Assembly: GCA_030429345.1 (NCBI GenBank)
Contig: JAUIFJ010000021.1
Span: 21,616-85,615, forward strand
Source: a bacterium
GTDB taxonomy: Bacteria; CAIWAD01
Direction: 5' to 3'
Length of the DNA: 64,000 bases
Position numbers and translations under genes: made by a program. Positions 54,441 through 62,885 of the stretch are shown here, one piece after another. The notes beneath the pieces were generated by a model. That model was not told the DNA's origin, searched no databases, and saw only the letters and a program-made list of their open reading frames with translations. Each line of letters begins with the position of its first letter. Position 1 is the stretch's first letter.

Positions 54441-57400
54441 ATGAAACGACTGACCAGTACAATTCTGGGTCTGTTCGTCCTGTTGGCCGCCATCACCCTG
54501 CAGCCTGTCAGGGTCGAGGCAACCACCTACACCATCGACTCCTTGTATGTCTACGGTTCCGGCGGCCGCACAGATCAAAGCATTGATGTTTCAGAAACCA
54601 TCACCGTAGTCTGCCGCATCAGCGCCGGGGCCTGGAATACGAGCACCCCCCTGAACAGCTTCTACATCGTGCCCAATACCCAGAACCCGCCAACGGTCGG
54701 CGGTGTCCAGGCCGGACAGGCCACGGAATACGGAAACGGCGATATCGATGACATCAGTTTCACGGATTCCAACCAGAAGTTCAGTTTCACGATTGACGCG
54801 CCTGTCTGGAACGCCGGTGAGAACTCGTTCACCATTTTCATGGACGGCCGCGCATCCGGATTCGGCAACACCATCAGCACGGCGGAAACCATGGTTGCCG
54901 CCGGCGGTGCCACCACCCTGCTGAATACCAACCCCGGCAGCGGAATCGGTTTCGGCTACGGCCTTCCCATTGTGGACACGACGGAACCGGCCTTCGTTCT
55001 GGCCGGCACGTATGCGGTGGATCTGGACACCCTGCGAGTGCAGTTTGACGAGGTCGTTTCGGAAGTCGGCGGCGATTGCGGCCTGAACTTCGAATTGACC
55101 GGCGACGGCATCGGCGGGACGATCGTCGGCGACGACATGATCAATGAGACCGGATTTGTCTGGAAGATCCATTTGGCCAGCAGCCTGCCTTCCCGCGACT
55201 GGCAAGGCACCGTCACCTATGACCGCGACAACAGCGCCAACCAGGTGGAAGACGCCAGCGGCAACGAAGTCGCCGACGGCGAAACAGTGGATCCCACGAC
55301 GGAACAAATCCCTCCTGCCGCTCCGACCATGACCTCGCCCCTGATCACGACCGATCTCAGCGGAGCCACCGTGGACTGGACGGGCACGGCCGACAACGGA
55401 ACGACAGACAGTTCGCTCGACTATGTCCAGCTGCAGGGCAGCAATGACGACGCCAGCTATGTGGCCGTCGGCACGCAGGATTCCAACACCATCGACACGG
55501 ACTATTCCGGCAGCTACACGATCGGAACCGAATACGCCTACTACCGCCTGCTGGCCGTGGACGGCAGCGGCGCCAGCACCCCGGGCGCATCGGTCGGCTC
55601 CTTCCAGGCTGCACAGCGCCTTGTCTTCAGCGGTGATACGACCGAGCCGGTCAACACGGACGAGGACCAGATCACAGTCAGCGTCAACGATGCCTACGGC
55701 AACACGGAAAATGTCACGGCGACCATCGGCCTGGCCCGCACCTCCGGCAACGGCGACCTGACTTTCCGCGAGACACAGGGCGGCAGCAGCATCGGCACCA
55801 ACAACGCCATTCTCAATCTGACGGCCTCCAGCAGCACCACCTTCTATTATGAAAGCGACGCCACCGGCGCGCATTCCATGAGGGCCACGACCGCAGGCCT
55901 GGTCGCCGACACCCTGGATGTGACCATTGTCGCCGGTGCCGCCTCCCAGCTGCTGGTTCTGCTTCCGGGCGAAAGCTTCGTCGACGGCACGGGCATCACG
56001 GGAACCGCCGACCCGCAGACGGCCGGCAATTCCTTCAACGTCACCTTCTACATTACCGACTCCGAAGGCTACGTGGTGGATACGGAAGACAGTCCCCGCG
56101 ATCTGGATTTCTCCTCCACGGCTTCCGCTGGGCCCCTGGGCGACAATCCGACCATCAACGGCCTGAACTCGGGCAGCTGGAACAATGTCAGCATCAGTTT
56201 CAGCGACGGCGTCAGCGCTGCCGTGCCGGTGGTCTTCTACAATGACAGCGAGACACCGACACTGGAAGCCTCCGACAATTCCGGTTCGCCTACGCTGAGC
56301 GCGGTTGCCAGCAACGCGGTCACGGTCGATTTCGATTCCGCGGACCACCTGGTCTTTGCACTCGACAACGGCAGCCAGGAAAGCAATACCGACTGGACCG
56401 GGACCAATACCATTACGGTGCTGGACCAGTGGGGCAACACGGTAACGGACTTCGACGCAAGTTCAACCAATATCACCCTGACCGCCACCCCCAGCGCGGG
56501 CGTGACCATCGAGGTCGGCGAGCGCGGAGACGCCGTGCTCGACCAGGCGGGCGACTTCTCCAGCGGTGTCGCCGACCTGACCAGCATCGGCGTTTCCCTG
56601 ACCGGGGCGGCCAACACCTACACCATTGACGGCACAAGCGCCCTGGCCGAGAACGTGGCCAATACGACGGACACGATCGCCATCACGGTCAATGCGCCCA
56701 CCGTCAGCAATCCGATTCCCCCGCGTTTGACGCATATCGACGCCCAACCGGGCAACGCAGGTGTCTTCCTGCTGGCCGATATTGACGAGAACGGCGAAAC
56801 CCTCTACATCGTCTGGGGTTTCGATGATGACTCGACGACGGCTGCCTACAGCACTGCCCACCGCGACAGCGCGGCAGTGATCAGCGGCACCGGAACGGTC
56901 GACAAGTACATTTCCAGCACCACGCTGGACGATGGCGCCGCCTATGACTACATGCTCTTCTGGATCAGCGGCAGCGACTCGGAAGGCAACCCGGTGGATG
57001 GCACCCCGATCTACAGCGATCCGGTGGTCCTGCTGGTCAATCCGACCCTTATCGTCGAGGGCATCGATGTTGGCGGTTCCATGCTGCCCAACACCTCCAA
57101 CAACCTGATGACCCGCATCAACCTGACGGCCGAACAGGTCGGCGCCACCATTCGTATGACGGATCTGCAGCTTTCGCAGACTTCTACAAGCAACGCGACG
57201 ACCAGCCATATTTCCGGATTCTCGCTGTGGCTCGATGACGGCAACGGCACCTGGAACGGATCCGGCACCGAAACCCTGATCGACACGGACAGCGGAACGA
57301 TCAATCCCAGTTTCACGGATTTGACCGTGGATGTCACCAACACCGGTGGCGCCTCCTCCACTGTTCTATGGGTGACCGTTGACCTGAGCGCCAATGCTTC

Positions 57401-58154
57401 GGTCAACCAGAACCACGGCCTGGAAATCGTCAGCGCGAACGACATCGAAGTCAGCATCGCCACAGACGACGTGGCAGGCCTGGGCGGCAGTTTCCCGCAG
57501 CCGCCCGACGCGGCCGACTACACCCTGCCCGTGGAGCTCAGCCTCTTCAGCGCGGAAGCAGACTACGGCGTCAACAAGCTGGATTGGCGCACGGACAGCG
57601 AAGAGAACAATGTGGGCTTCCGTCTCTGGCGCGCCCCGGTGGAAAGCGAGGGCGTGACCCCGCCGCCTTCGCGCTTCGTCGCCCTGGCGGACTACAACAG
57701 CGAAAGGGGCCTGTTGGGTCGTGACACCTTCAACGGCACGACGGAGTACGCCTTCCAGGACCGTTCCATCGAGCCTGGCGCGGACTACTGCTACAAGCTG
57801 GAAAGCATCGACAGCGACGGCAGCAGCAATTTCTATGAGCTGGTGGCCTTCGTCAGCAGCCTGGAGCAGCCGACCCATTTCGAACTGGGCGGCAATTACC
57901 CCAATCCCTTCAATCCGGACACGCGCTTCGACATCCTGCTGCCCGAAGACAGCCGGGTATCGCTGAAGATCTACAACATCCAGGGGCAGCTGGTCCGCAC
58001 GCTGAGCAGCGGCGAAACCCTTCCCTGGGGCCGTCACACGGTGCGCTGGGACAGCCGCAACGATCACGGCCTCTCCGTCGCCAGCGGCATGTACATCTAC
58101 GAGATGAAGGCCGGCACCTACGAACACAGCCGCAAGATGCTGCTGCTGAAGTAG
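54441..58154 (+). CDS. Large Ig-like-domain surface protein with T9SS-type sorting domain
   Basis: The product has 1237 residues from the ATG at 54441 (strong GGAGGGG site). A signal peptide (ILGLFVLLAAITLQPVRVEA) is followed by several beta-sandwich domains. Repeated openings QRLVFSGDTTEPVNTDEDQI, ASQLLVLLPGESF and DHLVFALDNGSQE, with a TVSV(N)DAYGN-type motif, look like Ig-like big/filamin-like repeats. A segment LPVELSLFSAEADYGVNKLDW is common in FCB surface proteins. The last 85 residues are the sorting domain (GGNYPNPFNPDTRFDI, IYNIQGQLVRTL, KMLLLK). It is likely an adhesin or matrix protein; no enzyme domain seen. Confidence 0.75.
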   Translation: MKRLTSTILGLFVLLAAITLQPVRVEATTYTIDSLYVYGSGGRTDQSIDVSETITVVCRISAGAWNTSTPLNSFYIVPNTQNPPTVGGVQAGQATEYGNGDIDDISFTDSNQKFSFTIDAPVWNAGENSFTIFMDGRASGFGNTISTAETMVAAGGATTLLNTNPGSGIGFGYGLPIVDTTEPAFVLAGTYAVDLDTLRVQFDEVVSEVGGDCGLNFELTGDGIGGTIVGDDMINETGFVWKIHLASSLPSRDWQGTVTYDRDNSANQVEDASGNEVADGETVDPTTEQIPPAAPTMTSPLITTDLSGATVDWTGTADNGTTDSSLDYVQLQGSNDDASYVAVGTQDSNTIDTDYSGSYTIGTEYAYYRLLAVDGSGASTPGASVGSFQAAQRLVFSGDTTEPVNTDEDQITVSVNDAYGNTENVTATIGLARTSGNGDLTFRETQGGSSIGTNNAILNLTASSSTTFYYESDATGAHSMRATTAGLVADTLDVTIVAGAASQLLVLLPGESFVDGTGITGTADPQTAGNSFNVTFYITDSEGYVVDTEDSPRDLDFSSTASAGPLGDNPTINGLNSGSWNNVSISFSDGVSAAVPVVFYNDSETPTLEASDNSGSPTLSAVASNAVTVDFDSADHLVFALDNGSQESNTDWTGTNTITVLDQWGNTVTDFDASSTNITLTATPSAGVTIEVGERGDAVLDQAGDFSSGVADLTSIGVSLTGAANTYTIDGTSALAENVANTTDTIAITVNAPTVSNPIPPRLTHIDAQPGNAGVFLLADIDENGETLYIVWGFDDDSTTAAYSTAHRDSAAVISGTGTVDKYISSTTLDDGAAYDYMLFWISGSDSEGNPVDGTPIYSDPVVLLVNPTLIVEGIDVGGSMLPNTSNNLMTRINLTAEQVGATIRMTDLQLSQTSTSNATTSHISGFSLWLDDGNGTWNGSGTETLIDTDSGTINPSFTDLTVDVTNTGGASSTVLWVTVDLSANASVNQNHGLEIVSANDIEVSIATDDVAGLGGSFPQPPDAADYTLPVELSLFSAEADYGVNKLDWRTDSEENNVGFRLWRAPVESEGVTPPPSRFVALADYNSERGLLGRDTFNGTTEYAFQDRSIEPGADYCYKLESIDSDGSSNFYELVAFVSSLEQPTHFELGGNYPNPFNPDTRFDILLPEDSRVSLKIYNIQGQLVRTLSSGETLPWGRHTVRWDSRNDHGLSVASGMYIYEMKAGTYEHSRKMLLLK

Positions 58155-58175
58155 CCTCCAAATCACAGGTCACAC

Positions 58176-58207
58176 AAAGCCCCGGTCGCAAGGCCGGGGC
58201 TTTTTTG
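58176..58207 (+). terminator. Rho-independent terminator of the surface-protein gene
   Basis: AAAGCCCCGG (58176-58185) pairs with CCGGGGCTTT (58194-58203), followed by TTTG within a run of six or more T. It is 22 bp past the stop codon. Confidence 0.85.
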
Positions 58208-58331
58208 TTCTCACGCAGAGACGCGGAGGCGCGGAAAGCGGGTGATGTGAAGGGCGAAAGGTGTTTGTCCAGTGGGGCGCGTCTGGCCCAAGACACCTCT
58301 GCTCCGTGCCTCCGCGTCCCTGCGCGAGAAC
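58207..58331. repeat. Interspersed inverted-repeat element
   Basis: The left 24 bp (58207-58230) and right 24 bp (58308-58331) are inverted copies with two mismatches, both of the CGCAGAGACGCGGAGGC type, enclosing 77 bp without a gene. Such TCTCACGCAGAGACGC elements recur between genes in many unrelated bacteria, from memory. Confidence 0.6.
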
Positions 58332-58355
58332 TCCCGTATCACAGCGCGGGAACGT

Positions 58356-59630
58356 CTAGGCCACCGGAATCTCTCCAGCCTTCTCCAGGCCCTGCTTGAA
58401 GAGGATCGGGCCGAGCAGCTGGTTGACCAGTACCGCGGCAATGATCATGTCCTGCACCTGGTCTCCGCCCTGTGGCACATTGTCGGCAATGATCGCGGCA
58501 AAGCCCAGGCTGACTCCGGCCTGTCCCAGAAAGCCCTTCCAGCCCTGCCTGCGAATGCTGGGCTCCGCCCGGCAGAGGCGGCTGGCGGTCCAGTTGCTGG
58601 CCCATTTTCCGCTCATGCGCACGGCCACGAAGAACAGGGCCAGCGGCCAGAGCCGAGCGAGTACGGCGGGATCCAGGGAAGCGCCGGTGATCCCGAAAAA
58701 GACCAGGTAGATCGGCAAGCTGATTTTCTCGAGAGCGCCGATGAAGGGCTGTCCCTTGTCCGAGAAATTGGCGATCACGAAACCCGCGCCGACGGCCACC
58801 AGCAGGCTCTCCAGGTGCAGGTCGTGCGACAGGCGGACCATCAGCAGGCAGAAGCCCAGCAGCACCAGGTGCAGGTGGGCCTGGCGACGCTTCATCCACA
58901 GGATCAGCGCCAAGCCGCAGGCCGCCCCGACAGAGATGCTGGCCAGCATCAGCAGGACTTCTTGCAGCAGGTGGCTTTCGCCGCCGGCATGGAAGAGCGG
59001 CAGGGTCAGTTGGCGAGTCAGGGTGAAGGCCAGGATCACCACCACGTCCATCACGATCGTGACACCAAGGGAATAGTCGCGCATCGGCCCCTTGGCGCCG
59101 GTCTCGACGATCACGGCCACGCTGGTCGCCGGCGACTTGGCCACGCTGACCATCGCCACCAGCGCGATGAGGGCCGCGCTGCTCAACGGGCTGAGCCCCT
59201 GCAGGAAGGGAATGTGGTCGCGCACGAGCCAAAAGGCCGTGAACATGAGCAGTCCGCCCAGCAGCACCTGGAAAACCGCGCTGCTGGCGATCAGCCAGAG
59301 CTGCTTGCGGATCGACTCCAGGCGCAGTTCCCCGCCCGCCTCGAGGGCGATCAGGAAGAGCGCGCTGCGATCGAAGAGCTTCAGCTGCTCCACCACCTGC
59401 TGGTCCAGCAGTCCGAGAAGGGCCGGCCCGCAGAGCAGTCCCGCGAGCAGGTAGCCCGTGATCGCCGGCATGCGCATGCGCAGCGTCCATTCGCCGAAGA
59501 CATAGCCCGCCAGGATCAGGAAGCCGAAGGCCATGGCCGAGTGATGCCCCGCGTCCGCCGCGCCCTGCAGCCCCAGGCTGCCCAGGCCCTTCATCAGGCC
59601 CAGAAGGGCGATGAGCATCAGAAGGCGCAT
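58356..59630 (-). CDS. Monovalent cation:proton antiporter (CPA2/KefB-like), copy 1
   Basis: The product has 424 residues with 12-13 predicted helices. Typical pieces: LLAGLLCGPALLGLL, FLIALEAGGELRLESIRKQ, LVAMVSVAKSPATSVAVIVE and FVIANFSDKGQPF. It lacks the C-terminal RCK/TrkA domain of KefB/C. It is about half identical to the next gene by eye, and the end EKAGEIPVA corresponds to EKAGEIGKE there. Likely exchanges sodium or potassium for protons. Expression unit is with the two following antiporters on the minus strand. Confidence 0.8.
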   Translation of the reverse strand: MRLLMLIALLGLMKGLGSLGLQGAADAGHHSAMAFGFLILAGYVFGEWTLRMRMPAITGYLLAGLLCGPALLGLLDQQVVEQLKLFDRSALFLIALEAGGELRLESIRKQLWLIASSAVFQVLLGGLLMFTAFWLVRDHIPFLQGLSPLSSAALIALVAMVSVAKSPATSVAVIVETGAKGPMRDYSLGVTIVMDVVVILAFTLTRQLTLPLFHAGGESHLLQEVLLMLASISVGAACGLALILWMKRRQAHLHLVLLGFCLLMVRLSHDLHLESLLVAVGAGFVIANFSDKGQPFIGALEKISLPIYLVFFGITGASLDPAVLARLWPLALFFVAVRMSGKWASNWTASRLCRAEPSIRRQGWKGFLGQAGVSLGFAAIIADNVPQGGDQVQDMIIAAVLVNQLLGPILFKQGLEKAGEIPVA

Positions 59631-59650
59631 GCGCGCCTCTCAAAGATGAA

Positions 59651-59816
59651 GTACGAAGGGTGAAGGTTGAAGTGGAGGGTGCTGGTAGAGCGTGACTGGG
59701 TCAGAGAACACCGGTTCCTTGTATCACCCGTCGAACTGCTCTTTAATCGGAGCAAAACCAAAACCCTTCCCTTACTCCCGAGTCTCACCTCAACCTTCAA
59801 CCTTCAACCTTCATAC
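59651..59816. repeat. Intergenic heptad-repeat element, copy 1
   Basis: The element starts GTACGAAGGGTGAAGGTTG and ends with four CTTCAAC-type heptads plus CATAC; its ends are inverted copies of each other. The centre (CGAGTCTCACCTCAACC, TAGAGCGTGACTGG) is also found in the second copy at 61115-61300. It fills the whole gap between antiporter genes 1 and 2. Confidence 0.65.
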
Positions 59817-61094
59817 TTATTCCTTCCCGATCTCCCCCGCCTTCTCCAGGCCCTTCTTGAAGAGCACCGGTCCCACCAGCTGGTTGACGAGCACGGCGGC
59901 GATGATCATTTCCTTGACCATGCCGCCCTGCAGGGGGACTACTTCGGCAATGATCGCCGCGAAGCCCAGGCTGACTCCGGCCTGTCCCAGAAAGCCCTTC
60001 CAACCATGTGTCACGACCGCCTTCGGCGCCCGCAGGAGCGTCGTCGCGGTGCGGTTGCTCAGCCACTTGGCGAACATGCGGACAACCACGTAGAACAGGG
60101 CCAGCAGCCAGAGCTTCTTCAGGGCCTCGATGTCCAGTCCCGCTCCGGTAATGCCGAAGAAGACGAGGAAGATCGGCAGGCTGACGGCCTCCAGAGAATG
60201 CAGCAGCTTCTCGCCCTTGTCCGAGAAATTGCAGATCACAAAACCGGCTCCCACCGCTACCAGCAGACTTTCCAGGTGGAAGTCCGCGCAGAGGCGCACC
60301 ATGAGCAGACAGTAGGCCAGGAGCACCAGCGGCAGATGCTCCCTGCGATGACGCATCCACAGGATCAGCAGTCCGCCGCTGCCCGCTCCGACGGCGATAC
60401 TGGTAATCATCAGCACGATTTCGTGCAGCAGATGGGACTCGACATCGCCGGCGCCCAGGACGGGCAGGCTGATCTGGCGCAACAGGGTGAAGGCCAGGAT
60501 GATCAGCACATCCATCAGGATCGTGACTCCCAGCACATAGTCCCTCATGGGTCCCTTCGCGCCCGTTTCGACGATGACGGCGACTGTTTCGGCCGGGGAC
60601 TTGGCCACGCTGATCATCGCCACCAGGGCCAGCAGGGCAACCGTCGCGCCACCGCCGAGCCCTTCGAGAAAGGGCACATAAGGGCGCACCAGCCAGAATG
60701 CGCTGAAGGCCACGGCCCAGCCCAGGGTCAACTGGAAGAACGAACTGGTGACGATCAGTTTCCACTGCTGTTTCAGGCTGTCCACGCGCAGTTCGGCGCC
60801 GGCCCCGAAGGCGATCAGGAAGAGCGCGGTGCGGTCGAAGATCTTCAGATGACTCACGACCTCGGCGTCCAGCATGCCCAGGACGCCCGGACCGCAGAAG
60901 ACCCCGGCCAGCAGATAGCCCGTGATACGCGGCAAGGTCAGGTGCCGCGCCCAGTCCGCGAAGACCGTGCCGGCGAGGATCATGAAGCCGAAGGCCATCG
61001 CCGCGTGATGCCCCGTGTCCTCGGTCGACTCCAGCCCCAGGTCCCCCAGGAGTTTCATCAGGGCCAGCAGGGCAATGAGCATCATGAGGCGCAT
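59817..61094 (-). CDS. Monovalent cation:proton antiporter (CPA2/KefB-like), copy 2
   Basis: The product has 425 residues and the same architecture as copy 1: LLAGVFCGPGVLGML, LIAFGAGAELRVDSLKQQ, LVAMISVAKSPAETVAVIVETGAKGPMRDYVLGVT and FVICNFSDKGEKL. No RCK domain. The gene and the repeat upstream of it are a tandem duplicate of the copy-1 unit; the genes have diverged while the 5' ends and the element remain alike. A difference in ion or pH range is possible. Confidence 0.8.
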   Translation of the reverse strand: MRLMMLIALLALMKLLGDLGLESTEDTGHHAAMAFGFMILAGTVFADWARHLTLPRITGYLLAGVFCGPGVLGMLDAEVVSHLKIFDRTALFLIAFGAGAELRVDSLKQQWKLIVTSSFFQLTLGWAVAFSAFWLVRPYVPFLEGLGGGATVALLALVAMISVAKSPAETVAVIVETGAKGPMRDYVLGVTILMDVLIILAFTLLRQISLPVLGAGDVESHLLHEIVLMITSIAVGAGSGGLLILWMRHRREHLPLVLLAYCLLMVRLCADFHLESLLVAVGAGFVICNFSDKGEKLLHSLEAVSLPIFLVFFGITGAGLDIEALKKLWLLALFYVVVRMFAKWLSNRTATTLLRAPKAVVTHGWKGFLGQAGVSLGFAAIIAEVVPLQGGMVKEMIIAAVLVNQLVGPVLFKKGLEKAGEIGKE

Positions 61095-61114
61095 GCGCGC
61101 CTCGCAAGGATGAC

Positions 61115-61300
61115 GTACGAAGGTTGAAGGTTGAAGTGGGGGGGGCCGGCAGAGCGCCGCCTGGTCAGTGAAAACGGACCTCCGTCATCGCCTGCAAGAA
61201 TCCTCTTCAACATGGCCAAATCCTGAACCCTTTCTCCATTCGCGAGTCTCACTTCATCCTTCATCCTTCATCCTTCATCCTTCATCCTTCATCCTTCTTC
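61115..61300. repeat. Intergenic heptad-repeat element, copy 2, running into a gene end
   Basis: Left end GTACGAAGGTTGAAGGTTG, right end six perfect CTTCATC heptads plus one CTTCTTC (61252-61300). The last two or three heptads overlap the 3' end and stop codon of the third antiporter gene. The core CGCGAGTCTCACTTCATCC matches copy 1. Confidence 0.65.
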
Positions 61301-62475
61301 CCATCTCCCCGTGATCCAAACCCCGCCAGCAGGGCGAAGAGCAGGACCGCCGGTACGGCCACCGCGGGAATCAGTTCCCGCCCCGCCGTGTGCTGCTGCC
61401 ATTGGCTGATGGCGATCGCCAGGGCCACGCCGCCCTGGGGCAGCAGAGTCAGCAGGGGCACGCCCTGCCCGGCGCCTTTCTTTCCGGATGCGGCAGGCCA
61501 GAGCCGATTGTCGGCCTGGCGGGCAAGGCCGATGGCGAGCGTACGCAGCACGACGAAGGCCGCCAGGGCCGGCAGCAGGCCGGGCCCCGGTTCCCAGACC
61601 AGGCCGGCGACGACGATCAGGGTCAGGAAGAGCGGTCGCTCGTAGACGACGAGGAAGTGATACAGGCGATTGCCGTGCCGCGCCTGGTTGACCAGCCAGG
61701 CACCGACGAGCAGGTTGAGGAAGAGCGGCGGCACCTGGGTCACGGCGGCCACTCCGCCGCAGAAGACCATCATGCCGATGAGCAGCAGGGCCAGCCTGCG
61801 GTTGGCCGCGCCGTGAGACATGAAAAAGTGGAACAGGAATGCCAGCACCGCGGCCAGGCCGATGCTGAAGAGCACGCGCAAGGGCGCGGCGGGCAGCCAG
61901 CCGGCCAGGTCGGGCTGCGGGAAGAAGATCACGACGACCAGGCCATTGAAGAGCACCGCATAGAGGCAGCTGAGGTTGGCATAGAGCAGCATGCGCCTTC
62001 CGGCCGCCTCGCGGGCCATGTCTTTCCCTTCGATCAGCAGGACGAAGGTGGGCGAACTGGCTCCGGCGATCAGGGATAGAATCAGCGAAGCCCCCAGGGC
62101 GTCCGCCGGGGCGATCTTGAGAAACAACGGGAAGAGGCCGGCAAAGGCGAGACCGGAGACAACCAGGAAGTGCAGCAGGCTGCCGGTCACTTCGCGGGGG
62201 GTGATCTGTTTCAGGTCGGCGATCTTCAACTGCAGCCCCAGCAGCAGGCCGACCCAGCCGATGGCCAGGTTGAAGAGCGGGTCCAGGTCGCTGAGGGCCT
62301 CGAAGCCGATCAGTCCGGTCACCTGCGGACCGCCGGCCCAGCCCAGCAGCAGATAGCCCAGTCCGCCGGCCACCGCCGGGCGCAAGGGCTTGGGCAGGCG
62401 CATGTGCCGGGCCGTGTGGGTCTGCGCCAGCAGCACAACAAGGGCCAGGATGAGAATCACGTATACCGAGTGCAA
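61282..62475 (-). CDS. Divergent CPA-type cation:proton antiporter, copy 3
   Basis: The product has 397 residues with about 12 helices. It shares the transporter outline (LGYLLLGWAGGPQVTGL, LFNLAIGWVGLLLGLQL, ILSLIAGASSPTFVLLIEG, LPQGGVALAIAISQW) but is clearly more distant than the other two. The stop codon lies inside the heptad tract, so repeat-number changes could alter its last residues (GKKDEG). Same strand as the other antiporter genes; a distinct ion or a helper role is possible. Confidence 0.7.
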   Translation of the reverse strand: MHSVYVILILALVVLLAQTHTARHMRLPKPLRPAVAGGLGYLLLGWAGGPQVTGLIGFEALSDLDPLFNLAIGWVGLLLGLQLKIADLKQITPREVTGSLLHFLVVSGLAFAGLFPLFLKIAPADALGASLILSLIAGASSPTFVLLIEGKDMAREAAGRRMLLYANLSCLYAVLFNGLVVVIFFPQPDLAGWLPAAPLRVLFSIGLAAVLAFLFHFFMSHGAANRRLALLLIGMMVFCGGVAAVTQVPPLFLNLLVGAWLVNQARHGNRLYHFLVVYERPLFLTLIVVAGLVWEPGPGLLPALAAFVVLRTLAIGLARQADNRLWPAASGKKGAGQGVPLLTLLPQGGVALAIAISQWQQHTAGRELIPAVAVPAVLLFALLAGFGSRGDGKKDEG

Positions 62476-62615
62476 GGGGACTCCGCGAGGACATGGAAGC
62501 GAATCCCCCGAAAGATAAGGATCCCCATTCCCCGACGCGTGGATAAGTGCGGAGGAAAACGGAAGATGCGGAGTCGAATGCCCCGCAAAAGCGGGAGCGA
62601 AATCCGAAGAGGCCG

Positions 62616-62644
62616 TTGCAAGTATCGCAGACCATCCCTAGATT
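62616..62644 (+). promoter_or_regulatory. Promoter of the tRNA-Arg gene
   Basis: TTGCAA (62616-62621), 17 bp, TAGATT (62639-62644). Transcription would start about 14 bp before the tRNA. Confidence 0.5.
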
Positions 62645-62664
62645 GGTGGTCTTGTTCGAGACAG

Positions 62665-62738
<74 letters not shown>

Positions 62739-62749
62739 CTAGTAAATAC

Positions 62750-62784
62750 AAGGGCTTAGAAGAGATTCTAGGCCCTTTCTTTTT
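62750..62784 (+). terminator. Rho-independent terminator after tRNA-Arg
   Basis: AAGGGCTTAGA (62750-62760) pairs with TCTAGGCCCTT (62767-62777, one G-T pair) and is followed by TCTTTTTG. Confidence 0.8.
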
Positions 62785-62885
62785 GCCCCATCTAACACCT
62801 GTCTAACAGGGTGGCCAACTGCCAAATCTGGAGTCGCCTCCGCTCCAGGAACGACGCCGCCTTTGTCACTCATTTCAATGGTTGG

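Noticed and set aside
61252..61300. CRISPR-like repeats
   Set aside because: The 7-bp units are directly adjacent without spacers, so this is a simple tandem repeat.
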